43,325 bases of DNA from Actinomycetales bacterium. Its GTDB lineage: Bacteria > Actinomycetota > Actinomycetes > Actinomycetales > Kineosporiaceae. A program made the translations under genes and the position numbers. The stretch's first letter is position 1, and each line of letters begins with the position of its first letter. The notes below the pieces were generated by a model. The model searched no databases and was not told the DNA's origin. It worked only from the letters and a program-made list of their open reading frames with translations. Positions 22,633 to 30,368 of the stretch are shown one piece after another. The stretch lies in the NCBI GenBank assembly GCA_012719445.1, contig JAAYAH010000123.1:1-43325 (forward strand), written 5' to 3'.

Positions 22633-23151
22633 TCAGGACGGAGCCAGGTCCCGTCCGTTCCCCTCGGTGGTCCCGGCAAACCTCGGGATCCGGTCCGAGG
22701 TCCCCGGCGTGCTGGGCTGGGCGGGGAGGTGGACCCACACCCGCTTGCCGAGCATGTGGTCGTCCACCCCCCAGTCCGCGGCGACGCGCTCGACGAGCCG
22801 GAGCCCCAACCCGCTCCGGTCGGGGCGCAGCACCGGCAGTTCCGGTGACCCGTCGGCGATGGATAGCCGGATGACGTCCTCCTCGGAGGCCGACAGCTCC
22901 AGGTCCAGGTCACCCGCGGTTCCGGCGTAGCGCACGGCGTTCGAGGCGATCTCGCTCGCGACCAGCTCGGCCAGCTCGACGGACTCGGGGAACCCCCAGG
23001 CCAGCAGCAGGGTCGAGACCAGCCGTCTGGCCGTCAACGGAGCCCGCTCGTCGGCGGGCAGGACCGCTCGCGCGTTCCACGCCCGGCCCGTCGCGTCCCC
23101 CACGGGCACGCCGGGTGCCGCGTCCGCCCGGTCGGCGCGGTCACCGGTCAT
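22633..23151 (-). CDS. RsbW-like ATP-binding protein (anti-sigma kinase type), copy A
   Basis: A 172-residue GHKL ATPase of the kind that phosphorylates STAS proteins and sequesters stress sigma factors. The N-box is ELVASEIASNAVRYAG, followed by VIRLSIADGSPELPVLR (G1-like DxS/G) and GLGLRLVERVAADWGVDDH (G2). The ATG at 23151 has GAGG six bases upstream and overlaps the preceding ANTAR gene by 11 bp. Residues about 20-150 are paralogous to the protein at 31751-32197, which has the same type of upstream partner. Kinase partner is not known; the STAS protein at 32237 is a candidate. Confidence 0.88.
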   Translation of the reverse strand: MTGDRADRADAAPGVPVGDATGRAWNARAVLPADERAPLTARRLVSTLLLAWGFPESVELAELVASEIASNAVRYAGTAGDLDLELSASEEDVIRLSIADGSPELPVLRPDRSGLGLRLVERVAADWGVDDHMLGKRVWVHLPAQPSTPGTSDRIPRFAGTTEGNGRDLAPS

Positions 23152-24511
23152 GACGTGCCTCACCCCCCTCCCGAGGGGTGGCGCGGAGACCCACCCAGCT
23201 GAGCAGGACCCCGGCCCGGTAGCGGGTGATCCGGAAGTCCGCGACCGCCCGGTGGGTCCTGCGCTGCGTGGTGACCTGCCAGGGGTGCCGGGGCAGGTCG
23301 AAGAGGACGCCGGTGGTCAGGACCCGCAGGCAGGCCGCGAACAGCCCGGTCCGTACCGAGTCCGGGTACAGCTCGAGGAAGCTGCGGTCGGTGAGTCTGC
23401 CGGCTCCCCGGCCGGCCGGGTCGAGCGTCGCGGGGTTCGCGTGCATCACCCGCAGGTCGCTCACCTCGCCGTCCCGGTCCAGCACGGGCAGGCACAGCAG
23501 CACCGGGTGCAGCAGGGCGTCGAGCACGGCGACGGTCGGGTCCGTGGCCGGCGACACCGCGGCGGTCCCCCCGGAGAGTCGACGGTGCGCCGGGGGCGTG
23601 CCGACGACCGGGAGCTTCGCGACGGCGGCCGCGACGGCGGAGGCGATCCGCTCGACGCCCGCCCGATCCGACCCGGCCGGGCGGCGGTCGCCCGACCAGA
23701 CCAGGGTCAGCACGCCGCGGAAGGCCGAGTCGTCGGCCAGCGGGAGCACCGCGGCGAGGTCCCAGCTGCCCGGGAGCCCCAGCCCGAGGCCGGATCCGCT
23801 CCGCGCGCCGGCGGAGCCGTCCAGCCACCGGGGCTGCCCGGTGCGGGCCACGACGCAGCTCGGCAGCGGCAGGTCGACGGGCACCCGGTGCCACCGGGCC
23901 ACGACCGGGGAGGCGACGCCGTACCAGGCGATCGAGGTGAGCACGCCCTGGTCGTCCAGGACCCCGAGCACCGCCGCGACCGGCGGGAACTCGGTGAGAC
24001 CGGTGAAGACGACGGTGTCGACGAGATCCTGGGGACGCCCGGCGGCGAGCAGTTCGGCCCGCGTCCTGGTCCGCCGCGCCTTGGCGCGGACCTGGGTGCC
24101 GAACTCGCCCTCGCCGCTGACCTCACGCGGCCAGCTGTCGGTGGCCCGCTGCCTGGTCACCCGGGCCAGGTCCCCCGGCGTCGCCCCGGCGCGACGAGCC
24201 CCGCCGCTCCCGCCGCCACCGGAGTGTCGGGCCGCGGACGGCGCCACGTCGACGAGCGAGCGCGCCACCTCCGTGAGCCTCGCGTCCGCCTGGACGGACA
24301 GCCGCACCAGCCGGTCGAGGGCGTCCTCGGGGGTGCAGCCGTACCGTTCCATGAGCATGCCCTTGGCCTGCTCGACGACGGAGCCGTGACTGATGGCCCG
24401 GCGCATGGCCACGATCTCGTCCCGCAGCCGCTCCGCGGTCGGGGCGAGGTAGGTCTCGGGCAGGGGGTCACGGTCACCCGCGGCGGGCAGGTCTCCGGAG
24501 CTCATCGTCAC
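23141..24511 (-). CDS. ANTAR-GAF-PAS-like sensor protein, copy A
   Basis: A 456-residue soluble signalling protein. Residues about 28-90 form an ANTAR domain (VVEQAKGMLMERYGCTPEDA), which binds paired hexaloop RNA hairpins and prevents termination in known members. Residues about 155-300 look like a GAF sensor and 325-440 like a PAS domain (ADFRITRYRAGVLLSWVGL at its end). ANTAR normally sits at the C-terminus, so this N-terminal position is unusual. The GTG at 24511 has GGAGG ten bases upstream; ATG 24505 is an alternative. It overlaps the RsbW-like gene, indicating joint action. Paralogue: 30369-31754. Confidence 0.85.
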   Translation of the reverse strand: MTMSSGDLPAAGDRDPLPETYLAPTAERLRDEIVAMRRAISHGSVVEQAKGMLMERYGCTPEDALDRLVRLSVQADARLTEVARSLVDVAPSAARHSGGGGSGGARRAGATPGDLARVTRQRATDSWPREVSGEGEFGTQVRAKARRTRTRAELLAAGRPQDLVDTVVFTGLTEFPPVAAVLGVLDDQGVLTSIAWYGVASPVVARWHRVPVDLPLPSCVVARTGQPRWLDGSAGARSGSGLGLGLPGSWDLAAVLPLADDSAFRGVLTLVWSGDRRPAGSDRAGVERIASAVAAAVAKLPVVGTPPAHRRLSGGTAAVSPATDPTVAVLDALLHPVLLCLPVLDRDGEVSDLRVMHANPATLDPAGRGAGRLTDRSFLELYPDSVRTGLFAACLRVLTTGVLFDLPRHPWQVTTQRRTHRAVADFRITRYRAGVLLSWVGLRATPREGGEARHDR

Positions 24512-24614
24512 GTCGACCCCACCTCCTCCGGTCGTGTCGCCCCGGTCCCCGGGACGATCCCGGGTCCGGAACCCCTCCGGCCCCGACGTGCTGCGGGTGC
24601 CGGCAGCGGGCAGG

Positions 24615-25181
24615 TCAGTGGTCCGCGATCCCCCGCTGGTCCGCTGCGGGTTCGTGACCGTCGGTCAGCTCGCCTCCGGCGTTCTCCAGGTGGGCCCGGA
24701 CGAACCACTGGAACAGCTCCAACTGCTCCACGTGGTCGATGAGGAGGTCCTGGGTCACCAGGTCGAGCTCCTCCAGTTCGCCGATCACCGCCCGGTGGCG
24801 GGTGATGACCCCGGTGTAGACGACGTCGAGGGCGGTGAGATGGGTGATCGCGTCCGCCCTGCCGATGGCGTAGTCGTCCCAGGAGAAGGCGGAGGCGAGG
24901 GTGCTCGGCGTGCCCGAGGGGGAGCCCCCGAGGGTCGCGATCCGCTCGGCCGTCTCGTCCACCATCGCGCGGACGGCCTCCACCTGCGGGTCGAGCATGG
25001 TGTGGACGCCGATGAAGTGCGGACCGACGACGTTCCAGTGGACGTGCTTGAGGATGAGGGCCAGGCCGTTCAGGGTGTTGAGACGCTCCTGGAGCATGCT
25101 CGCCACCCTGGTGCCGGTCTCGCCGGACAGACCGGGGGCGGTGTAGGCGACACCGTCGGAACCATCGTGCGCGGGGGACAT
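24615..25181 (-). CDS. dps: Dps family ferritin-like protein
   Basis: A 188-residue Dps. The intersubunit ferroxidase residues are visible in HVHWNVVGPHFIGVHTMLDP (His, His, Asp) followed by QVEAVRAMVDE (Glu), and the C-terminal helix LFQWFVRAHLEN is typical. Dps forms 12-mers that oxidise and store iron and protect DNA during oxidative stress or starvation. The N-terminal 20 residues are not Lys-rich, so direct DNA binding is uncertain. ATG 25181 has an AGGA-rich upstream. It stands alone upstream of the ANTAR/RsbW-like operon, 103 bp away. Confidence 0.93.
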   Translation of the reverse strand: MSPAHDGSDGVAYTAPGLSGETGTRVASMLQERLNTLNGLALILKHVHWNVVGPHFIGVHTMLDPQVEAVRAMVDETAERIATLGGSPSGTPSTLASAFSWDDYAIGRADAITHLTALDVVYTGVITRHRAVIGELEELDLVTQDLLIDHVEQLELFQWFVRAHLENAGGELTDGHEPAADQRGIADH

Positions 25182-25380
25182 CGTCCTGTTCCTCTCCTGT
25201 CGGGTTCGGCCGTCCCGGACCGCGCCGAGGCGGGCGACGACCCGTCCGGACCGGCCGTCGACGTCTGTGCCCGGCCCGTGACCGGAGGCCGCCCGCTGAC
25301 GGTGCGGTCGCGAGACGCACTGCCTGCCCGCTCCGGAGCGGGCCTAAACCCCCGGGGTAGCACCTTCCCGCCGTCCCGGG

Positions 25381-25405
25381 GTGTAGCCGGGGACTCGCCG
25401 GGTAG
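25381..25405 (+). promoter_or_regulatory. Possible SigB/SigF-type promoter of the DUF2795 gene
   Basis: GTGT at 25381-25384, 15 bases, GGGTAG at 25400-25405. The -35 has one change from GTTT. It lies 60 bp before the DUF2795 start in the dps/DUF2795 divergent region, which shows no other clear promoter. Confidence 0.35.
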
Positions 25406-25464
25406 GGGTACAGGACCGGCCGAGCGTCACCGGTCCCGGCCGGGAGACGAGAGGGGAGCGCACC

Positions 25465-25875
25465 ATGGGTGAGCAGACGGGACCTCGGGCCCGGCACCGG
25501 GACGATCAGCTCAAGCACGAGGTGATCGGTCTCATCCGGAGCGGGCGCAGCAGCCGCGCCGAGGAGTGGCGGGACCCCGAGCCGGCGGCCGAGGACCGGC
25601 CGACGGGTGACACCGGGATCGTCCCCGAGGACCGGCGCGGCACCCCGGAGGGCATGACCAGCCGGGACGTCGAGGACCGGTTCGAGGTCGCCCGCTTCCT
25701 CGGGCCGTCGGCGTTCCCCGCCGATCGGGACGGCCTGCTGCAGGTCGCGCAGGCCAACAGGGCCTCGGACCGGGTGGTCGACCTGCTCCGCGACCTGCCG
25801 GACGGCGAGCGGTACCGGAACGTCCAGGACGTCGCGAGAGCGCTCGGCGTCGGGACGGAGACCCGCCGCGGCTGA
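25465..25875 (+). CDS. DUF2795 family protein
   Basis: A 136-residue, highly charged protein. The C-terminal 65 residues match DUF2795: RFLGPSAFPADRDGLLQVAQ, then DRVVDLLRDLPDGERYRNVQDVARAL, a small helical domain. The N-terminal half is disordered and acidic/basic. DUF2795 proteins are common in actinobacteria next to stress genes and have no proven function to my knowledge. The ATG has GAGGGGAG upstream. The stop lies within a palindrome (25870-25885). It is divergent from dps. Confidence 0.85.
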   Translation: MGEQTGPRARHRDDQLKHEVIGLIRSGRSSRAEEWRDPEPAAEDRPTGDTGIVPEDRRGTPEGMTSRDVEDRFEVARFLGPSAFPADRDGLLQVAQANRASDRVVDLLRDLPDGERYRNVQDVARALGVGTETRRG

Positions 25876-25885
25876 CCGGTCAGCC
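25870..25885. terminator. Possible terminator palindrome at the DUF2795 stop
   Basis: GGCTGACCGGTCAGCC is a perfect 16-base palindrome that includes the TGA of the DUF2795 gene. Too short a loop for a normal RNA hairpin unless the centre opens, so weak. Confidence 0.3.
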
Positions 25886-25902
25886 GGCCACCGTCACCGG
25901 TG

Positions 25903-26060
25903 TCAGGACCGAGGCGGCGGGACCGGACCGCAGAGGGTGACCGATCCGGTCCCGCACGCCGTCGCCAGGTGGGCGATCCCGGTGTCGCCGGACAGCACGG
26001 CGCGCTGTGGGCGACCAGTCCCGCCGGGCCCGGCAGGTCGGTGAGGGTGTCGCCCGGCCC
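25903..26060 (-). pseudogene. Frameshifted remnant of a GT9 (heptosyltransferase-like) gene
   Basis: The minus strand encodes GPGDTLTDLPGPAGLVA in one frame and then, after a one-base shift near 26005, RAVLSGDTGIAHLATACGT and SVTLCGPVPPPRS to a stop at 25903. Together these match the conserved C-terminal part of GT9 glycosyltransferases (usual form LVVSGDTGVAHLATAxGTPSVxLFGPVPP). The N-terminal two thirds are absent. A decayed fragment, convergent with the DUF2795 gene. Confidence 0.7.
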
Positions 26061-26258
26061 GAGGGCGCGGAGGGCAGGCCACGGACGTCTCACGGCCAAG
26101 AGCTCTCCTGGCTCGCGCACGTCCACCTTCTCCCTCTGCCCCGGGCCTGCCGGGCGCGAGGCTGCCGGTGCGGGGGGCGGGCCGGCGGGTCACCGGTGGC
26201 GGGATGATCGAGGGGTGAACGATCGCGCCGCGAACGACCCCGAACGGACGGCCATCCC

Positions 26259-26960
26259 GTGAACCCTCCCGTGAACCCCGCAGCGGACGACCGGCGGTCG
26301 GATGCCCCGGTCGACCGCCCACCCACGGAGGACACCCCCTCCGGCGACGTCGACGCTCTCTCCTACCAGGACCGGTACCGGCAGCGGCGGGGAGTCGTGG
26401 AGGTGTCCTGGACCACCTTCTCGGCGCTGTGCAAGGGACTGGCGCTGGCGCTGGCGGACTACGCGCCGGAGACCGTCGTCGGCCTCACCCGCGGCGGGGT
26501 CTATCCCGCCGCGCAGCTCTCGCACCTGCTGCGGGCCGATCTCGTGGTGCTGGGCATCTCCCGGCGGGAACGCGACCGGGTGGTCCACCGGACCCCGGTG
26601 CTGACGGCGCCGCCGGCCGACCGGCTGACGGGTCGCCGGGTGCTCGTCGTCGACGAGATCTGTGACTCGGGGGAGACCCTGGTCCTGGCCAGGGCGGAGG
26701 TGGAGCGGGTCGGAGCGGCCGAGACGAGGACCTGCGTCCTCTACTCCCACACCAGGGCCGTGCACGTCCCCGACTACGTCGGCCTGGTCAGCGACGAGCT
26801 GCTGATGAACCCGTGGGACCGGGAGGTGCTGGAGGAGGGGCGCCTGGTGCGGCACCCCGAGTACGTCGCGGCGCTCTCGGCCCAGGGGCTGGAGGGTTCG
26901 CACCTCGGCCAGGGCACGCCCCCGGTCGCTCCCGCCGTCACCCCGGCCACCGGCAGGTGA
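26259..26960 (+). CDS. Phosphoribosyltransferase family protein
   Basis: A 233-residue type I phosphoribosyltransferase-like protein. The PRPP-binding loop is RRVLVVDEICDSGETL (about 127-142) with the two acidic residues and SGET in place. VGLTRGGVYPAAQLSHLL is the PPi-binding loop and a C-terminal VPDYVGLVSDELLMNPWDRE resembles xanthine/hypoxanthine PRT family members. The base is not determinable. The first 30 residues are disordered. Start is GTG 26259 without a good ribosome site; GTG 26271 is an alternative. A 14-codon frame (GTG 26215 to TGA 26260-26262) behind GAGGGG overlaps the start and could couple translation. Confidence 0.85.
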   Translation: MNPPVNPAADDRRSDAPVDRPPTEDTPSGDVDALSYQDRYRQRRGVVEVSWTTFSALCKGLALALADYAPETVVGLTRGGVYPAAQLSHLLRADLVVLGISRRERDRVVHRTPVLTAPPADRLTGRRVLVVDEICDSGETLVLARAEVERVGAAETRTCVLYSHTRAVHVPDYVGLVSDELLMNPWDREVLEEGRLVRHPEYVAALSAQGLEGSHLGQGTPPVAPAVTPATGR

Positions 26961-26968
26961 CGGGAGGG

Positions 26969-26992
26969 GTTTGGCGCGCGGAATTCGGGTAA
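26969..26992 (+). promoter_or_regulatory. SigB/SigF-type promoter of the GlsB-like gene
   Basis: GTTT at 26969-26972, 14 bases, GGGTAA at 26987-26992. It lies 82 bp before the start at 27075 in a locally AT-richer stretch (GGAATTCGGGTAACTGA) and matches the general-stress promoter form. Confidence 0.65.
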
Positions 26993-27074
26993 CTGACCCC
27001 TCGTCACTCCGGCTGCGTCGCCAGGGGCGCGGAACACCGCGTCCCGCCGGCGCACCGATCGGAAGGAGAGGTTC

Positions 27075-27350
27075 GTGCTCGAGTTCATCATCGTGCTGAT
27101 CGTCGTCGGAGCCATCGCCGGCTTCATCGCCCGTCTGCTCCTCCCCGGCCGGGACCCGATGGGCGTCGTCGCCACGATCGTCGTGGGCATCGTCGGCTCG
27201 TTCATCGGTGGTTTCCTCGGTTACCTGCTCTTCGGCAAGGACTCCGGGGAGGGCGCGCTGCAGAGCTCCGGCATCATCGGATCGATCGTCGGAGCGATCA
27301 TCGTGCTGCTGATCCTGCGCGCCACCCGTCGCAGCGGGGCGATGGTCTGA
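27075..27350 (+). CDS. GlsB/YeaQ/YmgE-like stress membrane protein
   Basis: A 91-residue membrane protein made of three hydrophobic glycine-rich helices (about 3-24, 30-56, 67-83). The family pattern is clear: GAIAGFIARLLLPGRDPMGV, VGIVGSFIGGFLGYLLFG and GIIGSIVGAIIVLLILR. Members (formerly transglycosylase-associated proteins) are induced by general stress. Start is GTG with AAGGAGAGG. A good SigB/SigF-type site lies upstream and a hairpin follows at 27397-27442, so it is a single-gene unit. Confidence 0.92.
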   Translation: MLEFIIVLIVVGAIAGFIARLLLPGRDPMGVVATIVVGIVGSFIGGFLGYLLFGKDSGEGALQSSGIIGSIVGAIIVLLILRATRRSGAMV

Positions 27351-27396
27351 CGACCGACACCGGCGCACCCGCCATCGCACATCGCCGCACTGCCAC

Positions 27397-27442
27397 GTCG
27401 CCCGGGTCACCGGTCCCCTGGGGACCCGGTGACCCGGGCGAC
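27397..27442. terminator. Terminator-like hairpin after the GlsB-like gene
   Basis: A stem of about 21 bp (27397-27417 with 27421-27442, one bulged C) and a 3-base loop, 46 bp after the stop at 27350. No T tract. Confidence 0.75.
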
Positions 27443-27508
27443 CGGTTCGGATATACGGGACACTGATCCAGGGCCGGGAAGCGGCCGGGCGAGTCAGCGG
27501 AGGAGCTC

Positions 27509-30121
27509 GTGGCACACCTGCCGAGGCGCATCCACCTGCCGAGGCGCGATGGGACCGTCGTGGCCATCGTGGCGGTCCTGTTCGTGGCGGTCCTCGCGCT
27601 CCGGTGGAGCCTCCCCTCGGCGACGACCGCCGTCGCGGTGCTCTACGCCGCGCCGGTCGCCCTGCTCGCCGGTCGGTTCGGGGTACGGGCGGGCTTCGGG
27701 GCCGCCCTCCTCGCCTGTGCCATGACCTTCGGCTGGAGCGTCTTCAACAACGGCTACCTGGACCCGTTGGCCCTCACCATCCGGTTCGCCCTGTTCCTGG
27801 GGACGGGGATCGCCGCGGGGCTGGGAGCCGAGGGGTTTCACCGGGTCGCCGAGGAGAGCCGCGGTCTCCAGGTCGCCCACGAGAACGCCGTCCAGCGGGG
27901 AAAGCTCGCCGAGCAGCTCCAGGCCGTGGTGGGCGGGCTCTCCCGGGCGGCGACCCCGCAGGAGGTCGCCCAGGCCTACGTCACCGGAGGGGTGCCGCTG
28001 CTCGGCTTCTCCCGCGGCGGCGTCTTCGTGCTCGACCGGACGGGAACCACCCTGTCGCTGGTCGCCGTGCACCGTCCGGTCCGGCCGTTGACCGCCTGGC
28101 GCGCCGTTCCGGTGACCGCGCACACCCCGCCCAGCGACGCCGTACGCACCGGGCAGGCCAACTACCAGCGCACCGTCGACGAGATCGTCGCCGCCTACCC
28201 GGACCTGGCCGACGTCAGGGAACGGTCGGGCGACCAGGCCTGGGTCGCGGTGCCGATGTTCGGCTCCCAGGGCGTGATCGGCGCCGTCACGGCGGCCTTC
28301 GAGGCGCCGCGGGACTTCGCTCCGGGAGAGCGTGAGCTGCTGGCCGCGGTCACGGACCGGGTCGCCGAGGCCATGGAGCGGGCGCAGCTGCTGGAGAAGG
28401 CGAGCCAGGAACGCGGCCGCGCCGAGGCCTCGGAACGGCGTGCCTCCCTGCTCGCCGACGTGGGAGCCGTGCTCACCACCGACCTCGGCTCCGCCGAGCG
28501 CATGCAGCGGCTGCTGGACCTCCTCGTCCCCGGGTTCGCCGACATGGGCACCGTCGAGGTGTTCGCCGACCGGGGACTGGAGCCGATCGCGGCGGGGCAC
28601 GTCGACCCGGAGCTCGCCCCAGGCCTGCTGGACCTCCGCCGGCACCTCACCCGCGGCCAGAGCGACGACCGGCTGCTCCTGCCGGCGGTCCGCAGCGGCC
28701 GGGCCACGCTGCGCAGGCTGCTGTCGGGAACCGCCCCGGTCCGGGTGCCGACGGACGCAGAGCCGGAGCCGGTCCCGGACGCCCTCCGGCCGCGGTCGGC
28801 CCTGGCCGTCCCGCTCCGGGCCAGGGGGACGGTGATCGGCGGCCTGCTGCTCATGCACTCGGTCTCGGGCCGGGAGTACGGCCAGGCCGACCTGGCCCTC
28901 GCCGAGCTGTTCGCGGGCAGGGCGGCGCTGGCCCTCGACAACGCCCGCCTCTTCGAGCAGCAGCGGGCCGTCGCGTCCACGTTGCAGCACTCGCTGCTGC
29001 CGGAGGACCTGCCGTGGCTGCCCGGGGTGACGGCCACCGCCCGCTACCTGCCCGGCGAGACGGCGCTCGACGTCGGCGGCGACTGGTACGACGTGTTCGC
29101 GCTGCCGCGGGACCGGACCGGGATCGTGCTCGGGGACGTGGTCGGTCAGGGGGTCGCCGCTGCGGCGACGATGGGCCGGCTGCGCAGCGCCGTCGCCGCG
29201 CTGGCGCCCTACTGCTCCGGCCCGGCGGAGCTGCTGCACCGTCTCGACCGGTTCGCCGCGTCGGTGCCGGGTGCCGCCCTCGCGACGGTGGCCTACGCGG
29301 AGTACGACCCGCTGACCGGCGTGCTGGGCTACGCCTGCGCCGGACACCCGCCGCCGTTCCTGCTGACCGCGGACGGCGAGGGGCGGTTCCTCGGCGGTGG
29401 GCGGAACGTGCCGCTGGGCACCGGGTCCGGCCTGCCGTGGACCCAGGACGAGGTGACGCTGGACAGCTCGGCCATGCTCGTCTGCTACTCCGACGGGCTC
29501 GTCGAGCGCCGCGGCACCCACCTGGACGTGCGGCTCGGCCAGCTCGGCGACACCGTGGTCGAGCTCCGGAAGGAGGAGCTGGACGACCTCTGCGAGTCCC
29601 TGCTCGGCCGGATGATCGCCGGGTCCCGGCTCTCCGACGACGTCGCCCTGCTGTGCCTGAGGCTGGAGCGGTTCCCCGAGGGGGGGTTCCGCGATGCGAT
29701 CACCGCCGACCGGAACGAGCTCACCGGGCTCCGGCACCGGTTGCGCGGCTGGGCCGTCGGGGTGGGCCTGGACAAAGCCCAGGTCGCCGACCTGCTCCTC
29801 GCCACCGGCGAGGCCTGCGCGAACGCGGTGGAGCACGCCTACCTGGGCTCCCGGTCGGAGGGCCACGTGGACGTGTGGGCGCACCGGGAACCGGACGGCA
29901 CGGTCGTCGTCACGGTCAGCGACACGGGATCGTGGCGATCGGAGCCGCACGGGATCGAGTACCGAGGGCTGGGCCTTCGCCTCATCCGGGCGACCGTCGG
30001 CGCCGTGGAGATCGACTCCCGTCCCTCGGGCACGACGGTGACCATGCGGACGCCGCCGCGGGAGCAGCGTCCCGCTCCGGTGGCGCCCGGGGAGGGCGGG
30101 ACGGCACCCTCGTCGCGCTGA
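27509..30121 (+). CDS. Membrane GAF-GAF-SpoIIE phosphatase with C-terminal RsbW-like domain
   Basis: An 870-residue, multi-domain signalling protein. Residues about 17-105 hold three or four membrane helices like DUF4118/KdpD-type sensors, then a short coiled coil, GAF 1 (about 140-300), GAF 2 (about 318-480), a PP2C/SpoIIE phosphatase (about 495-735; LDVGGDWYDVF, VLGDVVGQG, CAGHPPPFLL, LVCYSDGLVERRG, SDDVALLCLR) and a GHKL ATPase (about 740-850; LATGEACANAVEHAY, VSDTGSWR, GLGLRLIRATV). It could both dephosphorylate STAS proteins and bind or phosphorylate them, so it fits as the switch of the stress-sigma network here. GTG start behind GGAGGAG. Confidence 0.92.
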   Translation: MAHLPRRIHLPRRDGTVVAIVAVLFVAVLALRWSLPSATTAVAVLYAAPVALLAGRFGVRAGFGAALLACAMTFGWSVFNNGYLDPLALTIRFALFLGTGIAAGLGAEGFHRVAEESRGLQVAHENAVQRGKLAEQLQAVVGGLSRAATPQEVAQAYVTGGVPLLGFSRGGVFVLDRTGTTLSLVAVHRPVRPLTAWRAVPVTAHTPPSDAVRTGQANYQRTVDEIVAAYPDLADVRERSGDQAWVAVPMFGSQGVIGAVTAAFEAPRDFAPGERELLAAVTDRVAEAMERAQLLEKASQERGRAEASERRASLLADVGAVLTTDLGSAERMQRLLDLLVPGFADMGTVEVFADRGLEPIAAGHVDPELAPGLLDLRRHLTRGQSDDRLLLPAVRSGRATLRRLLSGTAPVRVPTDAEPEPVPDALRPRSALAVPLRARGTVIGGLLLMHSVSGREYGQADLALAELFAGRAALALDNARLFEQQRAVASTLQHSLLPEDLPWLPGVTATARYLPGETALDVGGDWYDVFALPRDRTGIVLGDVVGQGVAAAATMGRLRSAVAALAPYCSGPAELLHRLDRFAASVPGAALATVAYAEYDPLTGVLGYACAGHPPPFLLTADGEGRFLGGGRNVPLGTGSGLPWTQDEVTLDSSAMLVCYSDGLVERRGTHLDVRLGQLGDTVVELRKEELDDLCESLLGRMIAGSRLSDDVALLCLRLERFPEGGFRDAITADRNELTGLRHRLRGWAVGVGLDKAQVADLLLATGEACANAVEHAYLGSRSEGHVDVWAHREPDGTVVVTVSDTGSWRSEPHGIEYRGLGLRLIRATVGAVEIDSRPSGTTVTMRTPPREQRPAPVAPGEGGTAPSSR

Positions 30122-30368
30122 CGGGCCGCGCCCGCCCGGCCCGCTCACCACCCGGCGCTCGCCGGCTCTCCGTCGCCGCGGGCTGATCCTGGCTTCGCGA
30201 AGCGCGCGTCCCGGCCCCATGCTGTCCCTTGGACGTGCCTCATAAGTCCCGGTAACTCCCGACGACGTGTCTCCCGACGACGTCACGTCGGAAGCGACCG
30301 ATCGACCGGGCGCACGCCACCGTGCAGCGCGTCCCGGACGCCCGGAGCGGATACGAGGGTGGTGCCCA

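Noticed and set aside
30181-30368. CTTCGCGAAG palindrome and TCCCGACGACGT repeats as regulatory sites for the ANTAR operon
   Set aside because: Short and expected at this base composition; no promoter boxes could be placed relative to them.
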